From the NCBI GenBank assembly GCA_036271855.1, contig DATAZV010000418.1:1-22404 (forward strand): a stretch of 22,404 nt of DNA. Direction: 5' to 3'. Origin of the DNA: JAQGMJ01 sp036271855 (lineage in GTDB: Bacteria > Pseudomonadota > Gammaproteobacteria > Burkholderiales > JAEUOS01). Positions 7,526 to 14,989 of the stretch are shown one piece after another. Position 1 is the stretch's first letter, and each line of letters begins with the position of its first letter. The translations under genes were made by a program, and so were the position numbers. Under the pieces are notes generated by a model. It was given only the letters and a program-made list of their open reading frames with translations. It was not told the origin of the DNA and searched no databases.

Positions 7526-7597
7526 TGAATTATTTTCAGAAGTATTTTGAATTGTACGGGATTGATTCAATTATATAAGGTAATTAAACTCCTCTAG
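7526..7597 (+). promoter_or_regulatory. Conserved regulatory block A (LysR box and promoter region)
   Basis: This aligns without gaps to 11840-11911, with 55 of 72 positions identical by hand count. It contains TGAA-N5-TTCA (7526-7538), the shared AGTATTTTGAATTG, GATTGAT and GGTAATTA segments, and ends CTCTAG-like. A candidate promoter is TTGAAT (7547-7552), 18 bases, TTATAT (7571-7576), but that -10 is not conserved in block B, so GGTAATTA may instead mark the start region. It is far more AT-rich than its surroundings. Confidence 0.7.
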
Positions 7598-7601
7598 AGT
7601 T

Positions 7602-7633
7602 CTTGGCCGGCACCCCAACAGGTGTGGGCCAAG
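7602..7633 (+). promoter_or_regulatory. Leader hairpin of the first plus-strand unit
   Basis: Arms CTTGGCC (7602-7608) and GGCCAAG (7627-7633), a GG/TG internal mismatch, then CACC/GGTG around a 6-base loop. It is not followed by a T run, so it is not a standard terminator. It starts five bases after conserved block A and would lie in the 5' untranslated leader. Confidence 0.5.
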
Positions 7634-7677
7634 CCCAACATTCAGGCTGTGACGACTGGCATGAGGAGACAATGCCG

Positions 7678-7737
7678 ATGTGTCTACAACGACCCGGCGC
7701 CGCGCGAGACGCCGGCGGGAAAACGGCGCAGCGATGA
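7678..7737 (+). CDS. Possible 19-codon leader ORF overlapping MmgE/PrpD 2
   Basis: GAGGAG (7663-7668) is the only strong ribosome binding site ahead of the MmgE/PrpD gene. At the ideal 9-base distance it is followed by an ATG that opens MCLQRPGAARDAGGKTAQR. The stop codon overlaps the ATG at 7734 as ATGA. The arrangement would couple translation of the enzyme to the leader. An in-frame ATG six bases earlier (7672) would be too close to the binding site. The competing reading is that ribosomes use GTG at 7680, in the enzyme frame, which overlaps this ATG. No residue bias typical of attenuators is evident. Confidence 0.3.
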   Translation: MCLQRPGAARDAGGKTAQR

Positions 7738-9107
7738 GTTCGCCCCTGCAAGCCTTCGGCGCCTTCGCCGCGCAATTGCAAATCGGGCAATGTCCGCCCG
7801 CGCTGGTGGAAAAGGCCCGCGCGCTCCTGCTCTACGGCGTGGCCGTCGGCGCCAGCTCGGCGGATTCGCGCATTCCGGCACAAGTCAGCACCGCGCTGCG
7901 CAGCGAATACGGCGCCGGCGGCGCGGCGACCAACCTGGTGGACGGCCTGCCAATGGCCGCTGCGGGCGCGGCGTTTTGCAACGGCGCGCTGTTCCACGTG
8001 CGCATCCAGGACGACGCGCACCCCGCCGGGCACATGGGCACCATCATCCTGCCGGCAGCGCTGGCACAGGCCGAGGCGCTGGACGCATCGGGCGAAGAAC
8101 TGCTGGCGGCGATCATCGGCGCCTACGAGGTGTCGCTGCGCGTCGGCCGCGACCACGCGGCGGACCTGAGCTCGCGCGGCTTTCGCACCACGCCGATTTA
8201 CGGCGCCCTGGGCGCGGCGGCGGCGTGCGCGCGCCTGCAAAGCCTGGATGCAGCGCACACCGCCAATGCGCTGGCGCTCACCGTGCACGCAGTCGCCGGC
8301 CTGCGCGAATTCGCCGACGCGGGCACCGATGAATATCCGTTCCAGGCCGGCTATGCCGCACGCAATGGCCTCACCGCGGCGCTGCTGGCGGCGCAAGGAT
8401 TGATCGGCACCGATACCGCGCTCACCGGGCGCGCCGGCCTGCTGCCGGTCTACGGCGATCCGAGCAAAGACTACGGCAGCCGCTTGCTGGACGGTCTGGG
8501 CTCTTACTACGAGACCCTGAAAGTCACCTACAAGCCCTACCCCGGCGGCCAGTTTCACCGCGGCGTGATCCGCGGCTTTGCGCAATTGAGCGAAGCCGCC
8601 GGCGGCGCGGAAATCGAATCGGCCGCCATCCACATGCATCCGTTCGAAGCGGGCTACCTGGGGCTGGCCTACAACGGCCCGTTCCGCACCTACACCGAAG
8701 CCTTTTTCAGCATGCCGTTTTGCGCCGCGCTGGCGTGGCTGCACCGCACCGTGACCTTTGCGGCGCTGAATCGGCTTGACGACCCGGCGGCACTGGCAGC
8801 AGTGGCGCGCATCCACGTGGTCAGCGACGGGTCGCGCGCGCGCTACAAGCCCTATCTGCGGGTGGCGCTGAAGGACGGCCGGGTGCTGGAATGGGAGGAC
8901 GATTCCGGCGAGGAATCCTACATCCTCACCTGGGATATAGCCGTGCGCATGACGCACGAGCTGTTCGCCGAAGTGGGGCTGCCCGAGGGCTATGCGCAAG
9001 CGCTGATCGAGGCGGCGCATGGCATCGGCGCGGCGAAAAACGTAGCGCAACTGATGCAGGCGGCAAACCACGCGGCGCAGGCAGTCCGCAAGCGCACGGC
9101 AGGCTGA
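7734..9107 (+). CDS. MmgE/PrpD family enzyme 2, divergent active site
   Basis: A 457-residue cytoplasmic member of the MmgE/PrpD family and the most divergent of the five here. The family architecture is recognisable (LFHVRIQDDAHPAGH at 86-100, GAYEVSLRVG, YKPYPGG around 266-272). However, the histidine of the GWH motif is R151 (SRGFRTTP), the KR-x-H-x-G motif is replaced by DEYPFQAG (199-206), and the C-terminal G-x-PENP motif is absent. The chemistry therefore probably differs from dehydratase or decarboxylase relatives. The ATG at 7734 gives an N-terminus matching the paralogues in length. GTG at 7680 would add an arginine-rich 18-residue extension and has the better ribosome binding site, so the start is uncertain. 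It is the first gene of the unit that continues with Bug, MBL and SDR genes, behind conserved block A. Confidence 0.85.
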   Translation: MSSPLQAFGAFAAQLQIGQCPPALVEKARALLLYGVAVGASSADSRIPAQVSTALRSEYGAGGAATNLVDGLPMAAAGAAFCNGALFHVRIQDDAHPAGHMGTIILPAALAQAEALDASGEELLAAIIGAYEVSLRVGRDHAADLSSRGFRTTPIYGALGAAAACARLQSLDAAHTANALALTVHAVAGLREFADAGTDEYPFQAGYAARNGLTAALLAAQGLIGTDTALTGRAGLLPVYGDPSKDYGSRLLDGLGSYYETLKVTYKPYPGGQFHRGVIRGFAQLSEAAGGAEIESAAIHMHPFEAGYLGLAYNGPFRTYTEAFFSMPFCAALAWLHRTVTFAALNRLDDPAALAAVARIHVVSDGSRARYKPYLRVALKDGRVLEWEDDSGEESYILTWDIAVRMTHELFAEVGLPEGYAQALIEAAHGIGAAKNVAQLMQAANHAAQAVRKRTAG

Positions 9108-9165
9108 GGGCAGGTTGACTGACGGCGGCTGCCGTCCAACAAAATATAGCGAGAGACAAACTCCG

Positions 9166-10152
9166 ATGAACCTCTTCAGGCTGCAGTACAGCCCTCTTCG
9201 ATTCGCCGCCGTGATCCTGTGCGCCTGGTCCTGTTCAGGCATCGCGGCCGACGCGCCCTACCCGAGCCGGCCGGTGCGCCTGGTGGTGCCCTACCCGCCG
9301 GGCGGCACCACCGACATCGTCGCGCGCCTGGTCGGGCAAAAACTTTCGAAGACCTGGGGGCGCGAAATCTGGATCGACAACCGCGCCGGCGCCGGCGGCA
9401 ACATCGGCGTGGACAACGTCGCCCATTCGCCCGCCGACGGCTATACGCTGCTGATGTCGGGCGTAAGTTTCGCGATCAATCCGGGGCTGTACAAGAAGCT
9501 GCCCTTCGACCCCCTGGCCGATTTCGCCCCCATCACGCAGGTGGCCTCGACCCCGGAAATTCTCGAGGTCCATCCCGGCTTGCCGGTCAACTCGGTGAAG
9601 GAACTGGTCGCGCTGGCGCGCAAGGAGCCGGGCAAGCTGTTCTACGGCTCGGCCGGCGCCGGCACCACCCTGCATTTGTCGGGTGCGCTATTCAACATCA
9701 TGGCGGGCACGACCATGACCCATGTGCCTTACAAAGGCGTCTCGGCCGCCCTGGTCGACCTGATCTCTGGGCAGGTGCAGATGATCATCGATTCGCAGCC
9801 TTCGTCGCTGCCCTACATCAAGGCCGGCAAGCTCAAAGCGCTGGCGGTGACCACGTCCAGGCGCGCACTGGCCCTGCCCGACCTGCCCACGGTGGCCGAG
9901 TCCGGCGTGCCGGGCTACGAGGCGACCAGCTGGTACGGCGCCTTCGCGCCTGCCGGCACGCCACCTGAGATCATGAAAAAGCTGGAGGCCGATTTCACCG
10001 CGGCGATCAAGTCACCGGACCTGCAGGCCGAACTGGTGAACCAGGGCGCCGAGCCGATCGGCGGCACGCGCGCGCAGTTCGCCAAAACCTTGAAGAGCGA
10101 AATGGCCAAGTGGGCCAAGGTGGTCAAGGTCTCCGGCGCGCAGGTCGATTGA
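9166..10152 (+). CDS. Bug/TctC family periplasmic solute-binding protein 1
   Basis: A 328-residue secreted binding protein of the tripartite tricarboxylate transporter type. The signal peptide runs to about residue 28 (GIAA/DAPYPSRPVR). The hallmark first loop VPYPPGGTTDIVAR (41-54), the DNRAGAGGNIG segment and HVPYKG follow. These proteins bind carboxylates, often aromatic or dicarboxylic acids, through the loop just after the first strand. The ATG at 9166 is chosen over an in-frame upstream start because it places the signal peptide at the N-terminus and has GAGAGA upstream. No tctA or tctB gene lies in the window, so the membrane partner is elsewhere or is shared. It sits between an MmgE/PrpD and an MBL gene in one orientation, with about 58 and 15 intergenic bases. 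Confidence 0.9.
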   Translation: MNLFRLQYSPLRFAAVILCAWSCSGIAADAPYPSRPVRLVVPYPPGGTTDIVARLVGQKLSKTWGREIWIDNRAGAGGNIGVDNVAHSPADGYTLLMSGVSFAINPGLYKKLPFDPLADFAPITQVASTPEILEVHPGLPVNSVKELVALARKEPGKLFYGSAGAGTTLHLSGALFNIMAGTTMTHVPYKGVSAALVDLISGQVQMIIDSQPSSLPYIKAGKLKALAVTTSRRALALPDLPTVAESGVPGYEATSWYGAFAPAGTPPEIMKKLEADFTAAIKSPDLQAELVNQGAEPIGGTRAQFAKTLKSEMAKWAKVVKVSGAQVD

Positions 10153-10167
10153 ATCGCGGAGATGAAC

Positions 10168-10968
10168 ATGGGATTGCCGGAATACGAGGTTTACGCGGTC
10201 AAGTACGCGGAGCGCACCAATGTGCGCCGCGCCGACAATTTCGTCGGCGGCGACCCGCACGACGGGCCGATGCCGATGGACTATTACTTCTGGGTAATCC
10301 GCAACCAGGAACGCCTGGTGCTGGTCGATACCGGTTTCGACGCCGAGATCGCGGCCAAGCGCAAGCGCACCTTCGTGCGCGAACCGCGCGCCGGACTGGC
10401 AGCGCTGGGCATCGACCCTGCCGAAGTCAGGCAGATCATCATCACCCACCTGCACAACGACCACGTCGGTACCTTCTACGACTTTCCCAATGCCCTGCTG
10501 CATCTGCAGGACGAGGAAATGGCCTATGCCACCGGGCGCTACATGTGCAACCACACCTTCGCCCGGCCCTTCGAGGTGGAGCATGTGGTCGGCGTGGTGC
10601 GCCTGGTGTTCAAGAACCGCGTGGTATTCCACAAGGGCGACGAGGAAGTCTTTCCCGGCATCAGCGTGCACCTGATCGGCGGGCACACCGCGGGCCTGCA
10701 GGCGGTGCGCGTGCATACCCGGCGCGGCTGGGTGGTGCTGGCTTCCGACGCCGCCCACTATTACGAAAACATCGAGGGCCGGCGCCTGTTCCCGACCGTT
10801 TTCAATCTCGGGCAGATGGCCGACGGCTATGAAAAACTGAACCGCCTGGCCGATTCGCCGCAGCACGTGATCCCCGGGCACGACCCCGAAGTGCTCCGGC
10901 GCTATCCGCCGGCCTCCCCGGAACTCGCCGGCGCGATCGCGCGCCTGGACGAAGCTCCCCTTTCCTAG
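10168..10968 (+). CDS. MBL-fold hydrolase, lactonase-like, 1
   Basis: A 266-residue metallo-beta-lactamase fold enzyme with a full dinuclear zinc site: H94-x-H96-x-D98-H99 (HLHNDH), H173 (GGHTAG), D194 (ASDAAHYY) and H238 (PGHDP). The size, the N-terminal GGDPHDGPMPMDYY segment and the ligand pattern fit the N-acyl-homoserine-lactonase-like family, which also includes gamma-butyrolactone and 4-pyridoxolactone hydrolases. Given the catabolic neighbours, a metabolic lactone is a more likely substrate than a quorum signal. The ATG at 10168 is preferred over the one at 10162, because GGAG (10158-10161) would directly abut the earlier codon but lies six bases from the later one. It follows the Bug gene by 15 bases. 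Two paralogues lie downstream in the island. Confidence 0.88.
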   Translation: MGLPEYEVYAVKYAERTNVRRADNFVGGDPHDGPMPMDYYFWVIRNQERLVLVDTGFDAEIAAKRKRTFVREPRAGLAALGIDPAEVRQIIITHLHNDHVGTFYDFPNALLHLQDEEMAYATGRYMCNHTFARPFEVEHVVGVVRLVFKNRVVFHKGDEEVFPGISVHLIGGHTAGLQAVRVHTRRGWVVLASDAAHYYENIEGRRLFPTVFNLGQMADGYEKLNRLADSPQHVIPGHDPEVLRRYPPASPELAGAIARLDEAPLS

Positions 10969-10982
10969 AAGCGCCGCGGCGC

Positions 10983-11001
10983 ATTCACCCCGTATTCACC
11001 C
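10983..11001. repeat. Short direct repeat before the SDR gene
   Basis: ATTCACCC occurs at 10983-10990 and 10994-11001 with an 11-base period, in the 56-base gap between the MBL and SDR genes. This may be a slippage product; function is unknown. Confidence 0.4.
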
Positions 11002-11024
11002 ACATCCAGCAGAGGTCAGGCAAG

Positions 11025-11810
11025 ATGGAACTCAAAGGCAAGATCGCCCTCATCACGGGCTCCACCCAGGGCATAGGCGCGGCCTTCGCCGAGGCGATGG
11101 CCGCGCAGGGCTGCAGCGTGGTGATCAACGGCCTGGGCAAGAAGGAAGACATCGAAGCGCAGCAAAAGCACCTGGCGCGCCACGGTGTCGAAGTGGCCTA
11201 CTCCGCCGCCAACATGGCCAAGCCGGATGAAATCGAGCAAATGATGCGCGAGGCGCAGGAGCGTTTCGGTTGCATCGACATCCTGATCAACAATGCCGTC
11301 ACCCGGCACATTGCGCCGCTGGAGGAGTTCGCGGTTGAAAAATGGGACTACGCCCTCGCGGTCAACCTGTCGGCCGCCTTTCACACCATCCGCCTGGTGT
11401 TGCCGGGAATGCGCGAGCGCAACTGGGGGCGCATCATCAACCTCACCTCGATGCTCAGCTCGCGCGCCCTGGCGCACAAGGTGGACTACGTGGTGACCAA
11501 GCACGCCCTGGTAGGCCTGACCCGCACCGTCGCCGTGGAAACCGCCAAGACCGGCATTACCTGCAATTCGATTTCGCCCGGCTGGGTGCTCACCCCGCAC
11601 AGCGAAGCGCAAATCGCCGGGCAGATCGCCAAGACCGGGCAGACGCGCGAGGAGGCAATCGCCGAACTGGCACTGGTGCGCCAGCCGTCGCGCCGCATCA
11701 TCGATGCGGAAAAGATCGCCAGGCTGGCGGTCTTCCTATGCAGCGAGGATGCGTCCGAAATCACCGGCGCCGCCTTGCCGGTGGACGGCGGCTGGTCGGC
11801 GGGCAACTAA
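11025..11810 (+). CDS. SDR family oxidoreductase, 3-hydroxybutyrate dehydrogenase-like
   Basis: A 261-residue classical short-chain dehydrogenase. It has TGSTQGIG (11-18) for the dinucleotide, NNAV (89-92, where NNAG is usual), catalytic S142, Y155 and K159 (YVVTK), and the ITCNSISPGWVLTP segment characteristic of D-3-hydroxybutyrate dehydrogenases. NAD is the likely cofactor, because an acidic or neutral stretch rather than a basic cluster follows the second strand; this is a weak inference. The likely role is interconversion of a hydroxy acid and a keto acid in the pathway. It closes the first plus-strand unit; only 26 bases separate its stop from the palindrome that starts the next regulatory region. 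No terminator is visible between the units. Confidence 0.88.
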   Translation: MELKGKIALITGSTQGIGAAFAEAMAAQGCSVVINGLGKKEDIEAQQKHLARHGVEVAYSAANMAKPDEIEQMMREAQERFGCIDILINNAVTRHIAPLEEFAVEKWDYALAVNLSAAFHTIRLVLPGMRERNWGRIINLTSMLSSRALAHKVDYVVTKHALVGLTRTVAVETAKTGITCNSISPGWVLTPHSEAQIAGQIAKTGQTREEAIAELALVRQPSRRIIDAEKIARLAVFLCSEDASEITGAALPVDGGWSAGN

Positions 11811-11836
11811 AGCTGCACTGGAGACAATCCCGGCAT

Positions 11837-11855
11837 TACTGAATTGTATTCAGTA
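11837..11855. promoter_or_regulatory. Perfect 19-base palindrome containing the LysR-type box
   Basis: TACTGAAT-TGT-ATTCAGTA: 8-base arms around a 3-base centre, containing TGAA-N5-TTCA (11840-11852) in T-N11-A register. It is the most symmetrical of the three boxes and probably the highest-affinity site. Confidence 0.65.
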
Positions 11856-11911
11856 GTATTTTGAATTGCATGCGATTGATCCGCGCTTCGATGGTAATTA
11901 CACTCGTCTAG
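11840..11911 (+). promoter_or_regulatory. Conserved regulatory block B
   Basis: The gap-free homologue of 7526-7597. The identical core AGTATTTTGAATTG and the downstream GGTAATTA and TCTAG segments are kept, whereas the stretch that is AT-rich in block A (AATTATATAA) is GC-rich here. Promoter strength may therefore differ between the two units. It drives the gene starting at 11965 and probably the genes after it. Confidence 0.7.
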
Positions 11912-11917
11912 CTGTGC

Positions 11918-11940
11918 GTACCGCCCCCAGGGCGGCGTAC
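11918..11940 (+). promoter_or_regulatory. Leader hairpin of the second plus-strand unit
   Basis: CCGCCC (11921-11926), loop CCA, GGGCGG (11930-11935), with GTA/TAC extending the stem past a two-base bulge. It begins seven bases after block B, the same relative place as the hairpin at 7602-7633, but the sequence is unrelated. There is no T run. Confidence 0.4.
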
Positions 11941-11964
11941 CCGGAACACGAGGAGACAAAAGCA

Positions 11965-13974
11965 ATGCTGTTGGAACAGCCCGGGCAAGTGGGGTCGCTG
12001 CGCCTGAAAAACCGCGTGCTGATGGCGCCGATGGGCACCAACTACAGCACCACCGACGGCCTTTCCACCGAGCGCGACAAGCGTTACTACGAAGAACGCG
12101 CGCGCGGCGGCGTGGCAATGATCATGACCGAGGCGATGGTGGTCACCGAGCAGGCGCGGCCGCACCACAACTCGCTGTGCTGCTATCACGACCGCTTCAT
12201 CCCGGGTCTGGCCAGCATCGTGGAAGCGATCAAGCGCCACGATTGCCATGTGTTCGCGCAACTGAATCACCGTGGCGCCCTGCTGCGCCGCTCGGTGCTG
12301 AACATGGAGCCGGTGGGTCCCTCGCCCTGGGCCAATCCGAACACCGGTGACCGTGTGCGCCCGCTGGCGGTGCCCGAGATCGTCGAAATCCAGAAACTGT
12401 TCGTCGCGGCCGCGCGCCGACTCTGGCTGGCGGGCTACGACGGCGTCGAGATCCATGCCGGCAACGGCTACCTGTTCCAGCAATTCTTCAGCCAGCGCAT
12501 CAATCATCGCGACGACCAGTACGGCGGCGGCATCGAAAACCGGATGCGCTTCCTGCTTGAAACTGTCGATCGCGTACGGTCCGCCCTGCCCCGGCTTTGC
12601 CTGGTGATCCGCCTGAGCGTCAGCGAGTTTGTCGAGGGCGGCTACAGCGCGGAAGAAATCCGCCACCTGGCCCAAACCCTGGAGGCGGCAGGCGTTGACG
12701 CCCTCGACCTCTCCGGCGGCAGCAACGAAAGCCCGCAACTCTCCAAATACTGCATCCAGCCGCCCTCCTTCCCACGCGCCTGTCTCGCCGATCTCTCGAA
12801 GCCGATCAAGCAGGCGGTGAAGATTCCGGTCTTCGTTGCCGGCCGCCTGGTCGAGCCGGCGGATGCCGAGCAGGTGCTGGCCTCGGGTAGCGCCGACTTC
12901 GTCTCCGTCGGCCGCGCGCTCTATGCCGACCCGCACTGGTGCCTGAAAGCCTTCGGCAAGGTAAAGGCGCCGATCCGCCAATGCATCGCCTGCAATGTCT
13001 GCTTCGAGCGCCTGACCCTGGAAAAAGACGTCGCCTGCGTGCAGAACCCGATGATCGGCACCGAGTTCGAGACCCTGGAGAATGCCGAGCCGCAGCTGTT
13101 CAAGCCGGCCTCGCCACACAAGCAGCGCGTGCTGGTGCTGGGCGCCGGCATCGCCGGCATGGAAGCCGCGCGCGTACTGCGCGGGCATGGCCATGCGGTT
13201 GAGGTTTGGGAAAAGCAGTCGCGCAGCGGCGGGCAGATTCCGCTCGCCATCGCCGCACCCGACAAGCTTGAAGTGGAGCCCGCCTGGAGCTACCGGCGCG
13301 ACAGCGTGCAGGCGATGGGCGTGCCGGTGCACACCGGCGTGAACGCGGACGCCGCGCGCATCCGCGCCTACGCACCCGACTTCATCGTGCTGGCCACCGG
13401 CTCGCAGCCCGCGCCGCCGCCGGCCTTTACGCAGGAGCTGGCCGCGTCCATCCGCGTCATGCACGCCTGGGATGTGTTGAAACAACTCGACGACCTGCCC
13501 CCCGGCTTGCGCGTCACCATCGTCGGCGGCGGCATGGTCGGCGCGGAAACCGCCGATGCCCTGCGGGTGCGTGGTGTGCAAGCCAGCATTCTCGAAATGC
13601 AGCCGCTGATCGCCGCCGGCATGGCGCGCAACAATCGGCTGGAGCTGATCGAGCGCCTGGCCGCCGACGGTGTGCGCCTGGTGACGGACTGCCGCATCCT
13701 CGGCGGCAGCGGCACCGGCCTGGACGTGCAGATCAAGGATACCCCGCAAAGCCGCCATGAAATCGGCGACTGGCTGGTCTTCGCCACCGGCCCCAAGCCC
13801 AATCTTGAGGTGCTCGACATGGTGGAAGCCACCGGCATCCCTTACGCACGCGTCGGCGACTGCAATGCCCCCGGCGATTTCCTCGCCGCGCTGCGCGATG
13901 CCTGGATGGTGGCGGTGAGCGTCGCTACCCAGGCCGAGCGCAATACCGAATCCGCATCAACGGCGGCTCACTAG
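11965..13974 (+). CDS. Old-yellow-enzyme / 2,4-dienoyl-CoA reductase-type iron-sulfur flavoprotein
   Basis: A 669-residue, three-part enzyme. Residues 1 to about 335 form the FMN-binding TIM barrel (APMGTNY near the start; H164 and N167 in IHAGNGYL; the YGG-x-IENRMRF signature). Next comes a [4Fe-4S] site C340-x2-C343-x2-C346-x11-C358, then FAD and NAD(P)H domains with GAGIAG (393-398) and GGGMVG (521-526). Electrons would pass from NAD(P)H through FAD and the cluster to FMN to reduce an activated C=C bond. The H/N pair matches old yellow enzyme rather than the H/H of FadH-like reductases, and the C-x2-C-x2-C spacing resembles trimethylamine dehydrogenase. The ATG at 11965 is chosen for AGGAG at 11951-11955 with a 9-base spacer. 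It is the first gene of the second unit, directly behind block B. Confidence 0.9.
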   Translation: MLLEQPGQVGSLRLKNRVLMAPMGTNYSTTDGLSTERDKRYYEERARGGVAMIMTEAMVVTEQARPHHNSLCCYHDRFIPGLASIVEAIKRHDCHVFAQLNHRGALLRRSVLNMEPVGPSPWANPNTGDRVRPLAVPEIVEIQKLFVAAARRLWLAGYDGVEIHAGNGYLFQQFFSQRINHRDDQYGGGIENRMRFLLETVDRVRSALPRLCLVIRLSVSEFVEGGYSAEEIRHLAQTLEAAGVDALDLSGGSNESPQLSKYCIQPPSFPRACLADLSKPIKQAVKIPVFVAGRLVEPADAEQVLASGSADFVSVGRALYADPHWCLKAFGKVKAPIRQCIACNVCFERLTLEKDVACVQNPMIGTEFETLENAEPQLFKPASPHKQRVLVLGAGIAGMEAARVLRGHGHAVEVWEKQSRSGGQIPLAIAAPDKLEVEPAWSYRRDSVQAMGVPVHTGVNADAARIRAYAPDFIVLATGSQPAPPPAFTQELAASIRVMHAWDVLKQLDDLPPGLRVTIVGGGMVGAETADALRVRGVQASILEMQPLIAAGMARNNRLELIERLAADGVRLVTDCRILGGSGTGLDVQIKDTPQSRHEIGDWLVFATGPKPNLEVLDMVEATGIPYARVGDCNAPGDFLAALRDAWMVAVSVATQAERNTESASTAAH

Positions 13975-13998
13975 CCGGCAATGGACCAAGGACCCGCA

Positions 13999-14985
13999 AT
14001 GAAAAAACTGTCCGCCTGGCATGCACTTCTGGGTTGCGCATTTCTGCTCTGCACGGCCTGCCCGCTCGGGGCCATCGCCGCAGATGCCTACCCGAACAAA
14101 CCGGTGCGCCTGATCATCCCCTTCCCGCCCGGCGGCGGTACCGACATCCTGGGCCGCCCGATCGCGCAAAAACTCGGCGAAAAATGGGGCCAACCGGTGA
14201 CCATCGACAACCGCGCCGGCGCAGGCGGCAACATCGGCACCGAGGCGGCCGCGCGCGCCCCGGCGGACGGCTACACCCTGGTGCTGGGCACCGTCGGCAC
14301 TCATGCGATCAACCAGAGCCTGTACACTAATCTTTCCTACGATGCGGCGCGCGACTTTGCCGCCATCACCATCGTAGCCAATACGCCCAACGTGGTGGTG
14401 GTGCACCCTTCGGTGCCGGCCAACTCGATCCGCGAACTGATCGCCCTGCTCAAGGCCAAGCCCGGCACGATCAACTATGCCTCGCCCGGCAACGGTACCC
14501 CGCCGCACCTGGCCGCGGAAATTTTCAAGAACATGGCCGGGGTGCAGATCACGCACGTACCGTACAAGGGCAGCGGCCCGGCGATGACCGACCTGCTGGG
14601 CGGCCAGGTGCAGATGATGATCGCCAACGCACCGGTGATCATTCCCTACATCAAGTCCGGCAAGCTGCGCGGCCTGGCTTCCACCAGCGCGCGCCGCCCG
14701 GCGATGCTGCGCGACCTGCCGACCCTGGCCGAAAGCGGCCTGCCGGGTTACGAGGCCGACACCTGGTACGGCCTGTTCACCGCCGCCGGCACGCCGAAGA
14801 CGGTGGTGGCGAAAATCAATGCCGACGTGGTCGAAATCCTCAAATCGCCGGAGATGGACAAGCTGTTTGCCGATCAAGGTGCCGAAGTGATCGCCAATGA
14901 CCCGGCTGAGGCGCAGGCCAAGGTACGCAGCGAAGTCGCCAAGTGGCGCGACGTCGTCCGTGCCATCAACGTCAAGCTCGACTAG
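13999..14985 (+). CDS. Bug/TctC family periplasmic solute-binding protein 2
   Basis: A 328-residue binding protein with a long signal peptide (MKKLSAWHALLG..., likely cleavage after IAA near residue 29), the IPFPPGGGTDILGR first loop, DNRAGAGGNIG and HVPYKG. It is closest among the four to the copy at 9166 by shared motifs (PPGG, GAGGNIG) and equal length. The start at 13999 is preferred to an in-frame ATG at 13981 because it begins with a typical MKK signal sequence and has AAGGA a few bases upstream. The stop is four bases before the ATG of the next MmgE/PrpD gene, so the two are probably translated together. This hints that the ligand captured is a substrate of that enzyme or its pathway. 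Confidence 0.9.
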   Translation: MKKLSAWHALLGCAFLLCTACPLGAIAADAYPNKPVRLIIPFPPGGGTDILGRPIAQKLGEKWGQPVTIDNRAGAGGNIGTEAAARAPADGYTLVLGTVGTHAINQSLYTNLSYDAARDFAAITIVANTPNVVVVHPSVPANSIRELIALLKAKPGTINYASPGNGTPPHLAAEIFKNMAGVQITHVPYKGSGPAMTDLLGGQVQMMIANAPVIIPYIKSGKLRGLASTSARRPAMLRDLPTLAESGLPGYEADTWYGLFTAAGTPKTVVAKINADVVEILKSPEMDKLFADQGAEVIANDPAEAQAKVRSEVAKWRDVVRAINVKLD

Positions 14986-14989
14986 GCGC

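Noticed and set aside
10971..10982. GCGCCGCGGCGC palindrome after the first MBL gene
   Set aside because: It is 12 bases with no loop and no T run, so it is unlikely to terminate transcription. Such GC palindromes are expected by chance in DNA of this composition.
11866..11964. N-terminal extension of the flavoprotein by 33 codons
   Set aside because: It runs through the conserved regulatory block and leader hairpin, whereas AGGAG at the right distance supports the ATG at 11965, where the family's N-terminus begins.
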